Shown one piece after another: positions 45,120-56,804 of a stretch of 64,000 nt of DNA. The position numbers were made by a program, and so were the translations under genes. Source of the stretch: Symsagittifera roscoffensis (Eukaryota; Xenacoelomorpha; Acoela; Convolutidae); assembly GCF_963678635.1 (NCBI RefSeq), contig NC_087066.1, positions 13,624,517 to 13,688,516 of the forward strand, written 5' to 3'. Numbering within the stretch: position 1 is the stretch's first letter; every line of letters begins with the position of its first letter. The notes under the pieces are model-generated. The model was not told the DNA's origin. It worked only from the letters and a program-made list of their open reading frames with translations, and made no database searches.

Positions 45120-45690
45120 ATAAGAAATATTGAAACACTTTTCAGATTTTGTAGGAAACAAGTGAAACACTTTTTGCATTTTGTCGAAACAATTGACCTC
45201 CGTATCTTGTCAAAATAAATGAAACACTTTTCGGATTTTGTCGAAAAAAAAGAAACACTTTTCGCATTTGTAAGAAAAAAGTGAAACACATTTCGCATTT
45301 GTAGGAAAAAAGTGAAACACTTTTCGCATCTTGTCAAAACAATTGAAACAACTTTCGCATTTGTACGAAAAGAGTGAAACACTTTCCGCATTTGCTTGAA
45401 AAAATTGAAACACTTTTCCCATCTTGCTGAAAAAATTGAACTATGTTTCGTATTCTGTTGAAAAAACCTAAGCAAATTTTGCAATGTGTAGAAAAAAAAT
45501 TAAAAAATTTTCGCGAATTTTAGAAAAAAATTAAAACACTTTGAGCATCTTTCTGAAAAAATTGAAACATGTTTCCTGTTTTGCTGAAAAAACTGAAAAA
45601 CAATTTTTGCAATTTGTCTAAAAATATGAATTAATTTTCGCGATTTGTAGAAAAAATTAAAACACTTTTAGCATCTTGCCAAAATAAATC
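45120..45690. repeat. GAAACACTTTTCGCAT minisatellite, first block
   Basis: About a dozen degenerate 35-45-bp units of GAAACACTTTTCGCATTTGT plus an A-rich spacer. Long open frames on the minus strand simply translate this repeat (FFLTNAKSVSF-type peptides). Confidence 0.85.
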
Positions 45691-46559
45691 ATTACAATTT
45701 TCCTTGCTCAGTTAATTACTAATCTTTATGAAATTTTGATTCAAAATTTAATCCTTCAGAAAACTAATTTTTGCTTTTCTGTTGATCAGAAACAATTGAA
45801 AACCAAAGTAATAACATAGGGAATAGCGAAAAGCTCATCACAAAAGATTAAGATGTGGGTTTCTTAGAAACAGTGACACCTCCAGCTCTACAACCACCTG
45901 TAATGGAACCTCGTCCAGCTCTGCGTTCTATAGAGAACCTCCAGAACTCTTCTGCTGCTCGATAGCTTTTTGATTAAAAGTTTTTTGTAAATTATTGTTG
46001 TTTGGTATTATCTTCGTTCTTTGTAATTAATTAATTTCTTCAATTTTCTTTTGATTATGAGAATAGATATGAGATTCAGGGTAAATCATTGAAAAACAAT
46101 TAGAACTTAATTTAGTGCTCCGAACTCGCACACATGTTAAGAATCTTGATTAAATTTTCCACACATATTATAGAAAATCACTAGGAAAATTGTACACAAG
46201 TGAAAGATACCTGATTGTTTTCGCATCCTGACAAAAAAACTCAAAGAGAGAACCTCCAGAACTCTTCTGCTGCTCGATAGCTTATTGATTAAAAGTTTTT
46301 TGCAAAAAATTGTTGTTTGTTATTATCTTCGTTCTTTGTAATTAATTATTTTTCTTCAATTTTCTTTTGATTATGAGATTAGATGAGAGATTCAGGGTAA
46401 ATCATTGAAAAACAATTAGAACTTAATTTAGTGCTCCGAGCTCGCACACATGTTAAGAATCCTAATTAAAATTTCCACACATATTATAGAAAAACACTAG
46501 GAAAATTGTACACAAGTGAAAGATACCTGATTGTTTTTGCATCCTGACAAAAAAACTTA

Positions 46560-47130
46560 TGATAAGAAATATTGAAACACTTTTCAGATTTTGTAGGAAA
46601 CAAGTGAAACACTTTTTGCATTTTGTCGAAACAATTGACCTCCGTATCTTGTCAAAATAAATGAAACACTTTTCGGATTTTGTCGAAAAAAAAAGAAACA
46701 CTTTTCGCATTTGTAAGAAAAAAGTGAAACACATTTCGCATTTGTAGGAAAAAAGTGAAACCTTTTTCGCATCTTGTCAAAACAATTGAAACAACTTTCG
46801 CATTTGTACGAAAAGAGTGAAACACTTTCCGCATTCGCTTGAAAAAATTGAAACACTTTTCCCGTCTTGCTGAAAAAATTGAACTATGTTTCGTATTCTG
46901 TTGAAAAAACCTAAGCAAATTTTGCAATGTGTAGAAAAAAATTAAAAAATTTTCGCGAATTTTAGAAAAAATTTAAAACACTTTGAGCATCTTTCTGAAA
47001 AAATTGAAACATGTTTCCTGTTCTGCTGAAAAAACTGAAAAACAATTTTGGCAATTTGTCTAAAAATATGAATTAATTTTCGCGATTTGTAGAAAAAATT
47101 AAAACACTTTTAGCATCTTGCCAAAATAAA
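46560..47130. repeat. GAAACACTTTTCGCAT minisatellite, second block
   Basis: The same block as at 45120-45690, carried by the second 1.44-kb unit, differing by single-base changes and small A-run length changes. Confidence 0.85.
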
Positions 47131-47639
47131 TCATTACAATTTTCCTTGCTCAGTTAATTACTAATCTTTATGAAATTTTGATTCAAAATTTAATCCTTCA
47201 GAAAACTAATTTTTGCTTTTCTGTTGATCGGAAACAATTGAAAACCAAGGTGATAACATGTGGAATAGCGAAAAGCTCATCACAAAAGATTAAGATGAGG
47301 GTTTCTTAGAAACAATGACACCTCCAGCTCTACGACCACCTGTAATGGAACCTCGTCCAGCTCTTCTGCTGCTCGATAGCTTATTGATTAAAAGTTTTTT
47401 GTAAATTAATGTTGTTTGGTATTATCTTCGTTCTTTGTAATTAATTACTTTCTTCAATTTTCTTTTGATTATGAGAATAGATGAGAGATTAAGGGTAAAT
47501 CATTGAAAAACAATTAGAACTTAATTTAGTGCTCCGAAATCGCACACATGTTAAGAATCTTGATTAAATTTTTCACACATATTAAAGAAAAACACTAGGA
47601 AAATTGTACACAAGTGAAATATACCTGATTGTTTCATCA

Positions 47640-48390
47640 ATATAGAACTTTCCTCAGCAAAAATTCAACATTCTTTTTACCTTAAAATTTGGCGTTTTTT
47701 GGTGGATCATTTAAGAAATAAAGTAAGAATTTTAAATAACTTTTGAAAAAAAAGACAAAAAAACTCTTGAGAGAATTTTTGGTACAGGTAAAAAAAAATA
47801 ATTACATTTATATGTTAAAAACTGTTCAAGCTGAAAAAAAATTAAATTTGACAGGATTCCTGTAAAAAATATTCAATTATTATGAGAAAATTTATTTGAA
47901 AAAGCCATTCAGAGGGTCTGACATGATTCTTCTACAGAGCTAAGAAGGCGTCTTTTGAGTACTTCCACCTGAGAAAATGAAGTCATTACACTTTAACTTT
48001 TATAGAACAGTAAAAAGTGTGGAATATTTCCACCAGAGAAAATGACGTCATTTTTCGGTAAATTCTAGAATCTTCTATATTTTAGAATCTAAAGATGAAC
48101 TCCTTGAATTTCATAAGAAGTCATTACGCAGTAACTTCAAGATTTTTCTCAATCTTCTAAATTTTAGAAATAATCACTAAAATTTAACCAGTCAGCATTC
48201 CAGAACTAACTCTAAGGTGATGAGGTTGATGAAAAAAATTTGTGGACTTTAGTTATTTTGCTAGTTTTTTAAATTTAAATAAAGATAGGCAACCAAGGTT
48301 TTAATTAATAGGAATAGTTTTCAATGAAATGCTTCCCTTTTGAAAAACCTTAGTCAACAAAAAATTCTTACTTCACAAAATCTTTCACAA
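47640..48390. other. AT-rich DNA without recognised gene
   Basis: GAAAATGA(A/C)GTCATT occurs twice (near 47975 and 48038) in similar contexts (ATTTCCACC(A/T)GAGAAAATG). Otherwise nothing supportable. Confidence 0.4.
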
Positions 48391-48397
48391 ACAATTA

Positions 48398-48676
48398 ATG
48401 TCAACCAATTGTTGCAAAGTTTTTGAAAGAGTTCAGTTTTATATGAGAAATTCAGCAGAATCTACAGCTGAAAAAATATATATTTCATTTCATTTGAAAA
48501 TCTCCTACAGTTCAGTTCATTTTACCAACATGAGAACAACTTTTAGAAGAAATGGAAATCTATCACAAACTTTGAAACCAATCATAATAGAACGGGCGAG
48601 TTACTGCATCCAGTTTGAAATTGGTACCGAAACTGTCAAGAATCTCAAATTTAGGAAAGAAAATCTCCCAAGTTAG
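48398..48676 (+). CDS. Unrecognised ORF, 92 codons
   Basis: Starts MSTNCCKVFERVQFYMRNSA and includes MRTTFRRNGNLSQTLKPIII and YCIQFEIGTETVKNLKF. Composition is protein-like for this AT-rich region, but no family is recognised. It is the first of a plus-strand series with 48756, 50180 and 51086. Confidence 0.35.
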   Translation: MSTNCCKVFERVQFYMRNSAESTAEKIYISFHLKISYSSVHFTNMRTTFRRNGNLSQTLKPIIIERASYCIQFEIGTETVKNLKFRKENLPS

Positions 48677-48755
48677 TGAGCAAATTGCCATAGATCTTTC
48701 GGAATCGAGAGAACTCGAGAGTTGATAAGTTAGAGAATTTAGAAAAGAATTGGCT

Positions 48756-49113
48756 ATGTCTAAGCCACCTTCGAGAAAAAAGTATGGATTTTCATATGAT
48801 TCAAATGAAAAATATTTTGATGAAATTGTGGATCTGGGATATGGAATTAGTTTTCATTTGCTTACAAGTGAACAATTACTACAAATGACTGACTATTTTC
48901 GAGAAAACAGTTGAGTTTGACATCTTCTACAGAGATCCGAAGAAATGGTCCAGTCCTTTAAGAATTTCCTGACACGATTGATCAAAACTGAAACAATTCG
49001 TGATAGAGGGTACAAGAAAGTAAAACTGAAAATTCAACAGGATAACCTAGCTCTGTTTAGAAGAAAACATGGCGTGGCACATGAAGAAAAAAGTGAGAAG
49101 GAACTCGAAAATT
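48756..49113 (+). pseudogene. Unrecognised ORF in two frames
   Basis: From ATG at 48756: MSKPPSRKKYGFSYDSNEKY ... LLQMTDYFRENS, stop at 48914. A different frame then runs EEMVQSFKNFLTRLIKTETI ... HGVAHEEKSEKELEN to a stop at 49113. A GT...AG stretch of 23 bp between them does not restore the frame, so a frameshift or decay is more likely than splicing. The second part is helical and highly charged. Confidence 0.4.
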
Positions 49114-49265
49114 AACTCATTTTTTGACTTTTTTCACATTTTTTCAAGTTTCCCAATTTAATTGTAAATTGTTTTTTTTTATTTTATAAAGTGTTCCTGA
49201 ACCGAAGCGTAGTTTTTAAATACTTATCAGTGTAAACTTTTAGGAGCACATTTGAAGACAATTCA

Positions 49266-49852
49266 TTAGTTTATCACAAAGCTTACATAATTACTATCCA
49301 CAGAACCATGACAATCAATAAAGCAATCAATAATCTTGAACAAATCAGACTCATATTTTGACTTTTGAATTTTTCGAGTTCTATCCAGAAACGCTGATCC
49401 AAGAGTTTGTGTGAAAGCCAGTTTCTGGTTGGAACATAAATAATGTCCCGTGAATTTTTTCTGAATTAGTCGTTTCTTTGCAAAACTAGGCATCTTTTCG
49501 GCTCCTTTCCAACGTACTTTATGTTGAACTGCTCAAATAAGCTGATTGAACTATTTTTCGCTTGACATAACAATACTTGAATAGAATCTGTGTTTGAACA
49601 AAGTGTAGAGACAGTCAATTTCTTCATATTTGTATCATATTTATCTAATCTCTGAAAAATTTGGCTAAGAGATTTTCCTAATAAAACCAAATGGAACTTA
49701 CAATTCTCCAAAGAACTTAAAGAGTTGTGGGTAGAGACACAATAATCATGTGATACTATGTATTTTTTGCTATGCATAAAAATCACAGGAAACGGAAAAA
49801 AAACAGCGATTTTGTACAATAATCTGAATAAAATCTGGGAAGAGCTTGACAC
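49266..49852 (-). CDS. Two overlapping unrecognised ORFs
   Basis: The first frame (49852-49466) ends SISLFEQFNIKYVGKEPKR plus a short tail. The second (49493-49266) starts MPSFAKKRLIQKKFTGHYLC and ends DCHGSVDSNYVSFVIN. They overlap by 28 bp in different frames, which suggests one protein broken by a frameshift, or two small proteins. Orientation is opposite to the neighbouring ORFs. No family is recognised. Confidence 0.35.
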
Positions 49853-50179
49853 ATAGCAGTAACCATCTGGAACAATAATTTTTGCTGAGAATTTTGGATT
49901 TACATATTATAAATAACGCCTACGCGATTTCGGTATTTGGAAATTTCATACAAAACATTCCATATGTGGTATTATTTTCATAAATGGAAATCATGATGAG
50001 TCATAATTTTTACTTCCATTTTCATTTAATCTCAAAATCCTTTTTCTCTTTTTTCTTCATCTGATCAATCTGTTCTTCAAAAATGTACTCAATAAAAGAC
50101 ACTAGTTTCAATTATAATGAATTCTCAAAAAATCCTACAAAGGGAAATTTTATTTTGAGTCCTGCTTTCAACCATTAAA

Positions 50180-50573
50180 AATTAACAAATCGGGACAATT
50201 TGAAAAGTCGCAACAAGTCTATCTTAGTGATAAGGAAGGTGAAGCATTATCGGCAATCCGGAAAACTATTATTAAAGATGCTGAAAACCTCGGACTCGTA
50301 CCTATATATGAAGCCAAATCTGGCAAAGAATCAACAATGGACATCTGCAATAGAATATATGAAATAGCAACAGACAACATGAGGAAGCTGTGTGTAACAA
50401 TCTAGAAGTACAATGTTAACAAACCTCCCTTCATTCAGATTTGACTCTTTACTGCAAAAGAGAATGAAGCAATGAAACAAGTTACCTATGTCAACTTTAT
50501 TTTGAACGAATTCAAAGAACTGTCCCAAATTTTGGGAGACTTTATGTTTGTTGATAATTGTAAGCTTCAGTAA
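50180..50573 (+). pseudogene. Unrecognised coding-like segments
   Basis: A frame reading FEKSQQVYLSDKEGEALSAI then RKTIIKDAENLGLVPIYEAK and MDICNRIYEIATDNMRKLC ends at a stop near 50405. Another frame follows with ENEAMKQVTYVNFILNEFKE and LSQILGDFMFVDN to a stop at about 50573. The amino-acid composition is clearly protein-like, but no family is recognised and the start codon is missing. Confidence 0.4.
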
Positions 50574-51085
50574 AGCTTTGTGATGTTTAGTATGTTTGTT
50601 AATTTAAATATTATTGGTTCAAAACTATCTTTCGTTACTGAAGTGCACATTTAGAGCTGGGATATCTGAGAAAAAGTCAGACAAAACATAGAAATTTAAT
50701 CAGAAGTGACATAAATTACTATCCAATTATCAATAGATTTTCCAATATTTATTTAAGAATTTATATAAAAATTTAATTAATTACTGCTTTTATCAAAAGT
50801 TAAGTAAAATTTGTCTTATTTGAACAAAATTACAAACAAAATGTATAGTTAGTTGTAAAATTATCATTATTTTTTGAATTTCTGAATTGCATTAATTGTT
50901 TTCAATTGCCTTAATTTGAAGTTTTGATTGGGTACATGAATTTATTTAAAACCAATCAGTCTCTAATTAAGGGAAAAACATTTAATGTTGAATACAAAGT
51001 AAGTAAAAAGGGTACAACAATTTGAGTTTTTTCAAGTTTCTTTGTTAATTTCAGTGAGAATTATGTTTCTATCGAAAATCTGAAA

Positions 51086-51644
51086 TGGACCTTCATCAGA
51101 TTTTAAGATTGAACTACAACGAAAAACTACAAGAGTGGTGGACAGAAGACGTTGATGGAGATTGTATTATTTTAAACTTGTATTGAAACACAGTTTTGTT
51201 AAAAAGATGGAGAGGAGGTTTCAGAAAAGAAGAGTACTGCCAAACTTATCAACAATTTTTTATTTAGAAGAGTTAACTCAGATTGAGTGGTCGATCAGTA
51301 AAAATCAAAACAATGGAAGAGCCCATGAAACAAAAATTGAAGACAGGGAACATCATTTAGATTACTGTTTTGAATTTGATACAAATGCAAAATCTAGATT
51401 TGTCAGATTATCTTTTAATCGACAATCCAAATTTAAAAAACTTCCGGTTGTTCATATTACAAAATACCAAAAAGAAAAACATAAAAATGTATATTTTGTT
51501 AATTTCTTTTTTCACTGGTTAGAAAAAGAACAAATTGAAAAAATTTTGATCGAAATTTCAAAATTTGAATTGAGCCTTAAAAAACAATATAAACCAGATA
51601 AGAAATCTCCTTTATCTCACTTTGGTGTCCATTGTATAGGTTAG
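51086..51644 (+). CDS. Unrecognised basic protein ORF next to the right arm
   Basis: An ATG at 51086 opens MDLHQILRLNYNEKLQEWWT and stops at about 51187. An overlapping frame (51162-51644, 160 codons, or from ATG at 51207) reads MERRFQKRRVLPNLSTIFYL ... VNFFFHWLEKEQIEKILIEI ... SPLSHFGVHCIG. It is rich in Lys/Arg and aromatic residues. A frameshift near 51160-51190 may have split one protein. No family is recognised. It ends about 100 bp before the right-arm CCAAT region. Confidence 0.45.
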
Positions 51645-51739
51645 TCATGTTAGATTAATTCAATTAAATTGATTGATTGGGAAGTTTAATAAACATAGTT
51701 TGGTTCTGATCTACAAATTATTTTAAAATCTGTGAATAC

Positions 51740-52000
51740 TTCATTCTGATTGGTTATTACCACAAAAACTACCTGAGAAGAAATCCTTGATATTTACAAA
51801 CGATATCAAAAATGTTGAAAAATCCATGAGAAGTAGAACGCAGTTTTGATTGGTTGACATTAAACTTATTAAAAATTCCTTGACAATTGAAAGTCGATTC
51901 TGATTGGTTGATATCAGAGAAGATAAAAGTTTTATTAAAATTAATGCTCGATTCTGATTGGTTGATAGTATAACTTTTGAAAACTCCATGGTTAGATTGG
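51740..52000 (-). promoter_or_regulatory. 54-bp-period array of CCAAT boxes, right arm
   Basis: GATTGGTTGA (inverted CCAAT) begins at 51848, 51902 and 51956, again an exact 54-bp period, with one more GATTGG at 51748. It mirrors the left-arm array and stands upstream of the outward zinc-finger gene at 52182. Conservation of the CCAAT words while flanks drift suggests selection or recent homogenisation. Confidence 0.7.
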
Positions 52001-55000
52001 ATAAATTTTATTTTAGCTAGGCTAAACAGTAAATACATTCTGATTTTCTTTCATGTTTAAAACAATTGGTTAAGAAATTTGCTATTTTTATCCATTTTTA
52101 TTCATTTTTTGAGGCTATTCAACTTTTCTTTTCGAACAATTTAGGACATTCTAAATCTACCTTTTTTTCCTAGTTATTGATATGCCGTCACTGAATAGAA
52201 ACGAAAGAATTGCATGACTTGAATGTGGCAGAGAATACAATCGCTTACACGCATCAAGACATCGAAAGCACTGTGGCATTTTGAAGTGTTACAATTGTAA
52301 CTTTTATACATATAGCAGCGGAGAACCTACTAATCATATCAAGATGAAGCATTGTCAGCATAGATTAAATTATGTGCTCAGCAGTCTCAAAACACACTCC
52401 AAGAGAAGGTAAAATTGATATATTTAAAAAAAAACATAGTAGAAAATACTTTGAATAATTTTTTTTACTGAATCTGAAAAGACTATACATTAAATTTGAA
52501 AAACTTTTTGAAAAAAATTCACAGTTTTTTTTGTCGTTTTTCTTGTTTTGTCATATTCAAAGGTTCTGATTGATGATAAAGCCAGCAACAACCGATTTCA
52601 AATTGTCTTGAAACTTTCAATGGAAATCGATCCGAAAATCATTCATCCACTGTAAAAACTCCATCGGTTGCCAGCTTGCGAGGATTTTGTTGCCATAAAT
52701 TTGCAGTAAAAGTGAATCACATACGCTAATGGGTGCTTAAGTATTTGTTGAAATACTAGAAAAAACTGGATATTTATAAAACATTGATTATTTGGAAGGT
52801 TTTACCTAATAACCATTTTAAAGTTTTCCTTGCTTAGTGCTTGTGAAAGTAATCATAGAGTAGTGCGTAGCAGATATTGAGGATTGATTTACTAAGAATT
52901 ACGGTTTTCTTTTGCTTTTTTTCTACGATTCAGAACAGAAATTGATAATAGACCTGGAAAAAGTATGTTTTGCTAACATTTGAAATTTTCAAGATAATAA
53001 TATACATCATTCTCAACCAAAAACTTACTTCAAAATAGAAATTCAGAGTTGAAACAGCAACATACAGTTATAGGTCGAGAAAATATTTTGAAGTTTTTTA
53101 AAAAGGATTTATGGTATTAATTCTGCTTTGGATTAATGAACGTTCGTTGAAATGATACATTTTACCCTCTAAAATTCAATTTTCAAATAAAAATTTGTTC
53201 GAATTGGATTAAGTTGGAAGATAGAAGATAGTAGATGAAGCAGAAACTGAGAAAAAATCCAATTGAGATAGAAGCTCAATTTATTTCATTAGGTTTTTAG
53301 AGATTTTTTATTTTAATTTAGCTTATATATTACATCTTGAGAAAAAAACCAATATAAAAGTGTATTGTTTGGAAAAATTTTTTGTCATTGATTATACTAG
53401 GTTAACATGTAAGAAAATTCAGATTTTTGGAAAATAATGTTTTGTAAGTAAACCCAACTCTAACATCTTTTGGAAGATGGTACATGAAGCTTAATTCAAA
53501 AATTTGCTTTCAAGGCCTACATTTCTTTCTTTTGGATAAAAAAATTTGATGAAGAAAGATTTTTAGAGGAAAAATAATGGAGCCTGCTGAATAATTCTAA
53601 ACAAAAGAAAACTTTAGCAGAACCAGATGTATGATCACTTAATTCGATGCTTTTTAGCAATTAAAATTTCAATTAGACACACATTAAAATTTTAGTTCTA
53701 TTTAGCTTCAATTTGTTTCAGTTACAAAATTACGTTGAATTACAGAGTTTTTGCTCGAAAAACATCGCAAAAGTATTCCATTTTTACAGTTTGCACCTTT
53801 ATTTCCTTTCCCTAATCGATGTTTTTGAGAACAGATCTTTTAGATGTTATAAATAATGCAGAAATATAGAACTAAGTTCCCTTGCGTATTTCTACTTCCG
53901 AAGGTTTTGCAGATTATAAACAATAGAGCTGCTCCTAATTTATTGTAAGAAGTCAATGTAAAAATACACTTTTATTTTGTCAAATTAAACATGTGCTTTT
54001 GAATGCTTAGAAAAAAACCGATTCTCTCTCACTTCGGCATTTTTGAGAAATTTTTCGACAAATATCAAGAACAAAAAGCGATTTACAAACTATATTGCAG
54101 GAAAAGGTATAGTTATTGATGCCAAAAGTTGTTTTTTGCTGAAATAGTTTATTATAGCAAGTAAACAAGGGAACCTAAAGGAGAACATGTACAATATACA
54201 TGGTAATAAAGAGAGGTTAGCAGTTCTAATTTTATCTCTGCCAACAAATTATTCGTCCAATGTATACTATTTTCTCCTACATTCCTCAGTTTTGGATAAA
54301 TTTTCTTGCAAAGTGAGTTCAAGAGCGAAAACATGCAAAAAGCTGAAAGCAAGAATCAGCTTAATACATCGAAAATTTCTACGGAAAAACCATGTTGTAG
54401 AAGCAACAGAGAGATAATCATCGGTTTTGAAGAATATTTTTGTTGATTATCATACAATCTAATATACTGTTAAGAGAAATATACCCCATTTTCAGTCAAT
54501 TTTAGCAGTAAATGTTCTATTTTTATCAAAGATCTGAAACTTATTTTATTAACAATGATAAAAACGTCTCAGAATTTGTAACTTTTGTACAAGTTTGGGT
54601 TATTCTTTGAGAAAAAACTGAGGAGCTGGATCATGGAGTTTGATCTAAAAATTTCAATGAGTCTTGCTCTTATTGTTCGATTGAATTGAGATTCTTAGGT
54701 GAATTATCGTTGAACAAAAATTCAGTTAATGACACAAATGAAATGCTAAAAATAGAAAATTTTGTATAGATTTGATTATTTTTACTTTCTCAGAAATTAC
54801 GATTAATTACGTGATTTCCCCGAGAAATCGGAAGTATCAAATTTGATTCAGCTAAAATGAATTTTATATGTTCACAGCATTATATTATCCGCTTTTCAGC
54901 TAAAATTAGGGTAAATTTTATCGTATTTCATTATTTTGAGTGAAAATTGTGAAAAATCCATATTTTTATTCAAAGTTTTGTATCAGTGTCTCAACATGAT

Positions 55001-55201
55001 GCCAATTGAAATACAATTTGAGCTTATCGCTCCCCTGATTGCCTCCTCAATTTAGTACTCTCTTGTGTGATCATTGACTTGGGATCAATTGTGTTATTTG
55101 GCCATCATTATGTACTTCAAAGCTCATAGTTTTTGGGCAACATTATGTTAGTTTCTTGGCTAGTAGTGCCGACGGGCAAATAGCTAAGGTGTCAAAATCT
55201 T
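51790..55201 (-). repeat. Right arm of the 15.8-kb palindromic element
   Basis: Reverse complement of the left arm (39433-43010), collinear throughout. The outer end is GCTAAGGTGTCAAAATCTT at 55183-55201; beyond it, similarity stops abruptly. It lacks most of the R2-containing 158 bp of the left arm. No target-site duplication is obvious outside the ends. Confidence 0.93.
52182..52412 (+). pseudogene. Two-finger C2H2 zinc-finger protein gene, right-arm copy (one stop)
   Basis: ATG at 52182, 76 codons plus stop, reading MPSLNRNERIA, then TGA at 52215-52217 where the left arm has a Cys codon, then LECGREYNRLHASRHRKHC and LKCYNCNFYTY ... NHIKMKHC, ending THSKRR. With the Cys restored by comparison, the first finger is C-x2-C-x11-H-x2-H and the second C-x2-C-x12-H-x4-H. 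The two arms are broken at different cysteine codons, so the ancestor had both. Confidence 0.78.
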
Positions 55202-56800
55202 TTCAGTTCTTGCCTAACCGTTTTCAAAAAGAAAAAAAAACATATTTCAGAATAAAGAAACATCATTTGTTTGAGGAGCGATTGAAAAAGACTATAACGT
55301 CCACATATCAGTTAAAACATTGATAGTTTGACTCTTATCATGATCCATAAATTTTGGCTGGAAGTGATGCAACACATCTCAGCCCAAAAAAATTAGCTAA
55401 AAGTTTCATTTCTTAAGAATGTGCATAATAGCGTATCTCTGCAATGAATGAACTAGCGGATCTGTTATAATTTTTTTCCGTTAAGACCTAAAAAAATCAA
55501 AAACGGTTGACGCAATTAGAATTTTCCCTTGAAACCAGAAAATTGCAGACAAACTGAAATATAAAAATTAGTTGGTTTGGAGAGTAGCACTATCTAATTT
55601 TAGTCAGTCTAATAAGCTGGATTTGGAAAAAACCAGCATGCAGCTTTATCGAACAATTTGTGAAAATCATTTTGGCGCATCTTTCTCGAAAATTTTCCGA
55701 AGAGTTGCTGTAAAAATATCAAAAGAAGGAATTTTTGGGTGAGAAAGAGACTTGCAGTCCTTTTTCTTGTTTTCCACACTTAGAACTAGCGTGGATTGGA
55801 TCGGCAAAATTTTTTTATAACTTCCTGCATAGCAAAATGCAGCCAACAGACTGTTGGTGTTGGAGAAAAAACATTGAGCATAAGTAAACAATTAAATACC
55901 GTTTTTTTTAAATAATCTTTTGAATGTAAATGTAACTTTGGAGTTTCAAAGAAAAAACATATGGTCTAAAATTCTTCTAATTTGCCATTTCGCCAATAAA
56001 TCAACTAACAAATTGTATTTTTTTTTCGCTGTTAAATATGATAATAAAACTCCAGTTTCGAAATCGGATGTCGCTCACGCTTCTTCATGACCACCAAAAC
56101 TATGTTCTTTTAGAAAAATTTGAGCTCATTTTGTGAAATGAAATGACCTGATTAAAACAATCCAAAGCAAACAAAATTTGATGATTAAATTTTAAGACTA
56201 TTCCTGAAAGATTTAAGTAGTATATGTTGGTTGGATTCAGGGGATTATCTTTGACATGTTATTCATCCCGCTCGACGGGATATCAAGGAAAGTTCGACAG
56301 CTCCTCACGGTTGAATTCTCTTATATTTCAATTATTCTGTTATTCCACAGGTTATCTGGAGAAAGGATGACAGCTTCATTATACTTATTACTTTTATGAT
56401 TTTTTGTCTTCTTTTTTTCACCTGATTAACCCACGATCACATGACAGATGTATATTTACATTTCCTCACGGAGTAATTGAAGCGTGAATTGCTCTTTTGA
56501 GATACTAAACTTTTAAAACCTCATAAAAAATTGAAATACATCCAATCAAGAATGCATGGACTTTTCATTGGAATTAAGATATAAACAAGCAAAAATTTTC
56601 AAGTTTCGACCAATAAAATATTTTTTTCCAGTTCTAATTCCTACCTCAACATGTTTATTTATTCGGTCATATTTCTTGCTACGATTAATTTCAGTTCTTT
56701 TATCACTTTGTCTTTAATTGTTTAAAAATTTTTTTAAGTTTCTGAAAATTCTACAAAAATTATCATTCAAAAAGGTCAATTGCTCTACCCAGGAAAAAAT
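55202..56800. other. AT-rich flank, no gene recognised
   Basis: A minus-strand frame at 55667-55891 (ending HPKIPSFDIFTATLRKIFEK) has no family match. Nothing else is supportable. Confidence 0.35.
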
Positions 56801-56804
56801 TTAC

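Larger units (their letters stand above)
44386..47637. repeat. Tandem amplification, 1.44-kb unit, 2.25 copies
   Basis: Units start at 44386, 45827 and 47269 (spacing 1441 and 1442 bp) at CGAAAAGCTCATCACAAAAG; the third stops near 47637. Each full unit contains the 3' coding end of the small ORF, a second inner copy of GAGAACCTCCAGAACTCTTC 317 bp on, and a minisatellite. The third unit has lost about 26 bp between two CCAGCTCT-like words. The units are nearly identical, so the amplification is younger than the split of the palindrome arms. Confidence 0.92.

Noticed and set aside
45020-46927. Long minus-strand frames with Phe/Lys/Asn repeats
   Set aside because: They only translate the GAAACACTTTTCGCAT minisatellite; all frames of the repeat are open, so openness is not evidence of coding.
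45120-47130. CRISPR-like regular repeats
   Set aside because: Units are degenerate, spacers are A-rich and not unique, and the genome is eukaryotic with spliced genes.
48914-48937. A 23-bp GT...AG intron joining the two frames at 48756-49113
   Set aside because: The junction leaves the wrong phase and the length is far below known spliceosomal minima.
49653-49705. A 50-bp GTAAGT...TTTTTCAG intron in the minus-strand ORF at 49466-49852
   Set aside because: Good splice consensus, but removing it brings a stop into frame.
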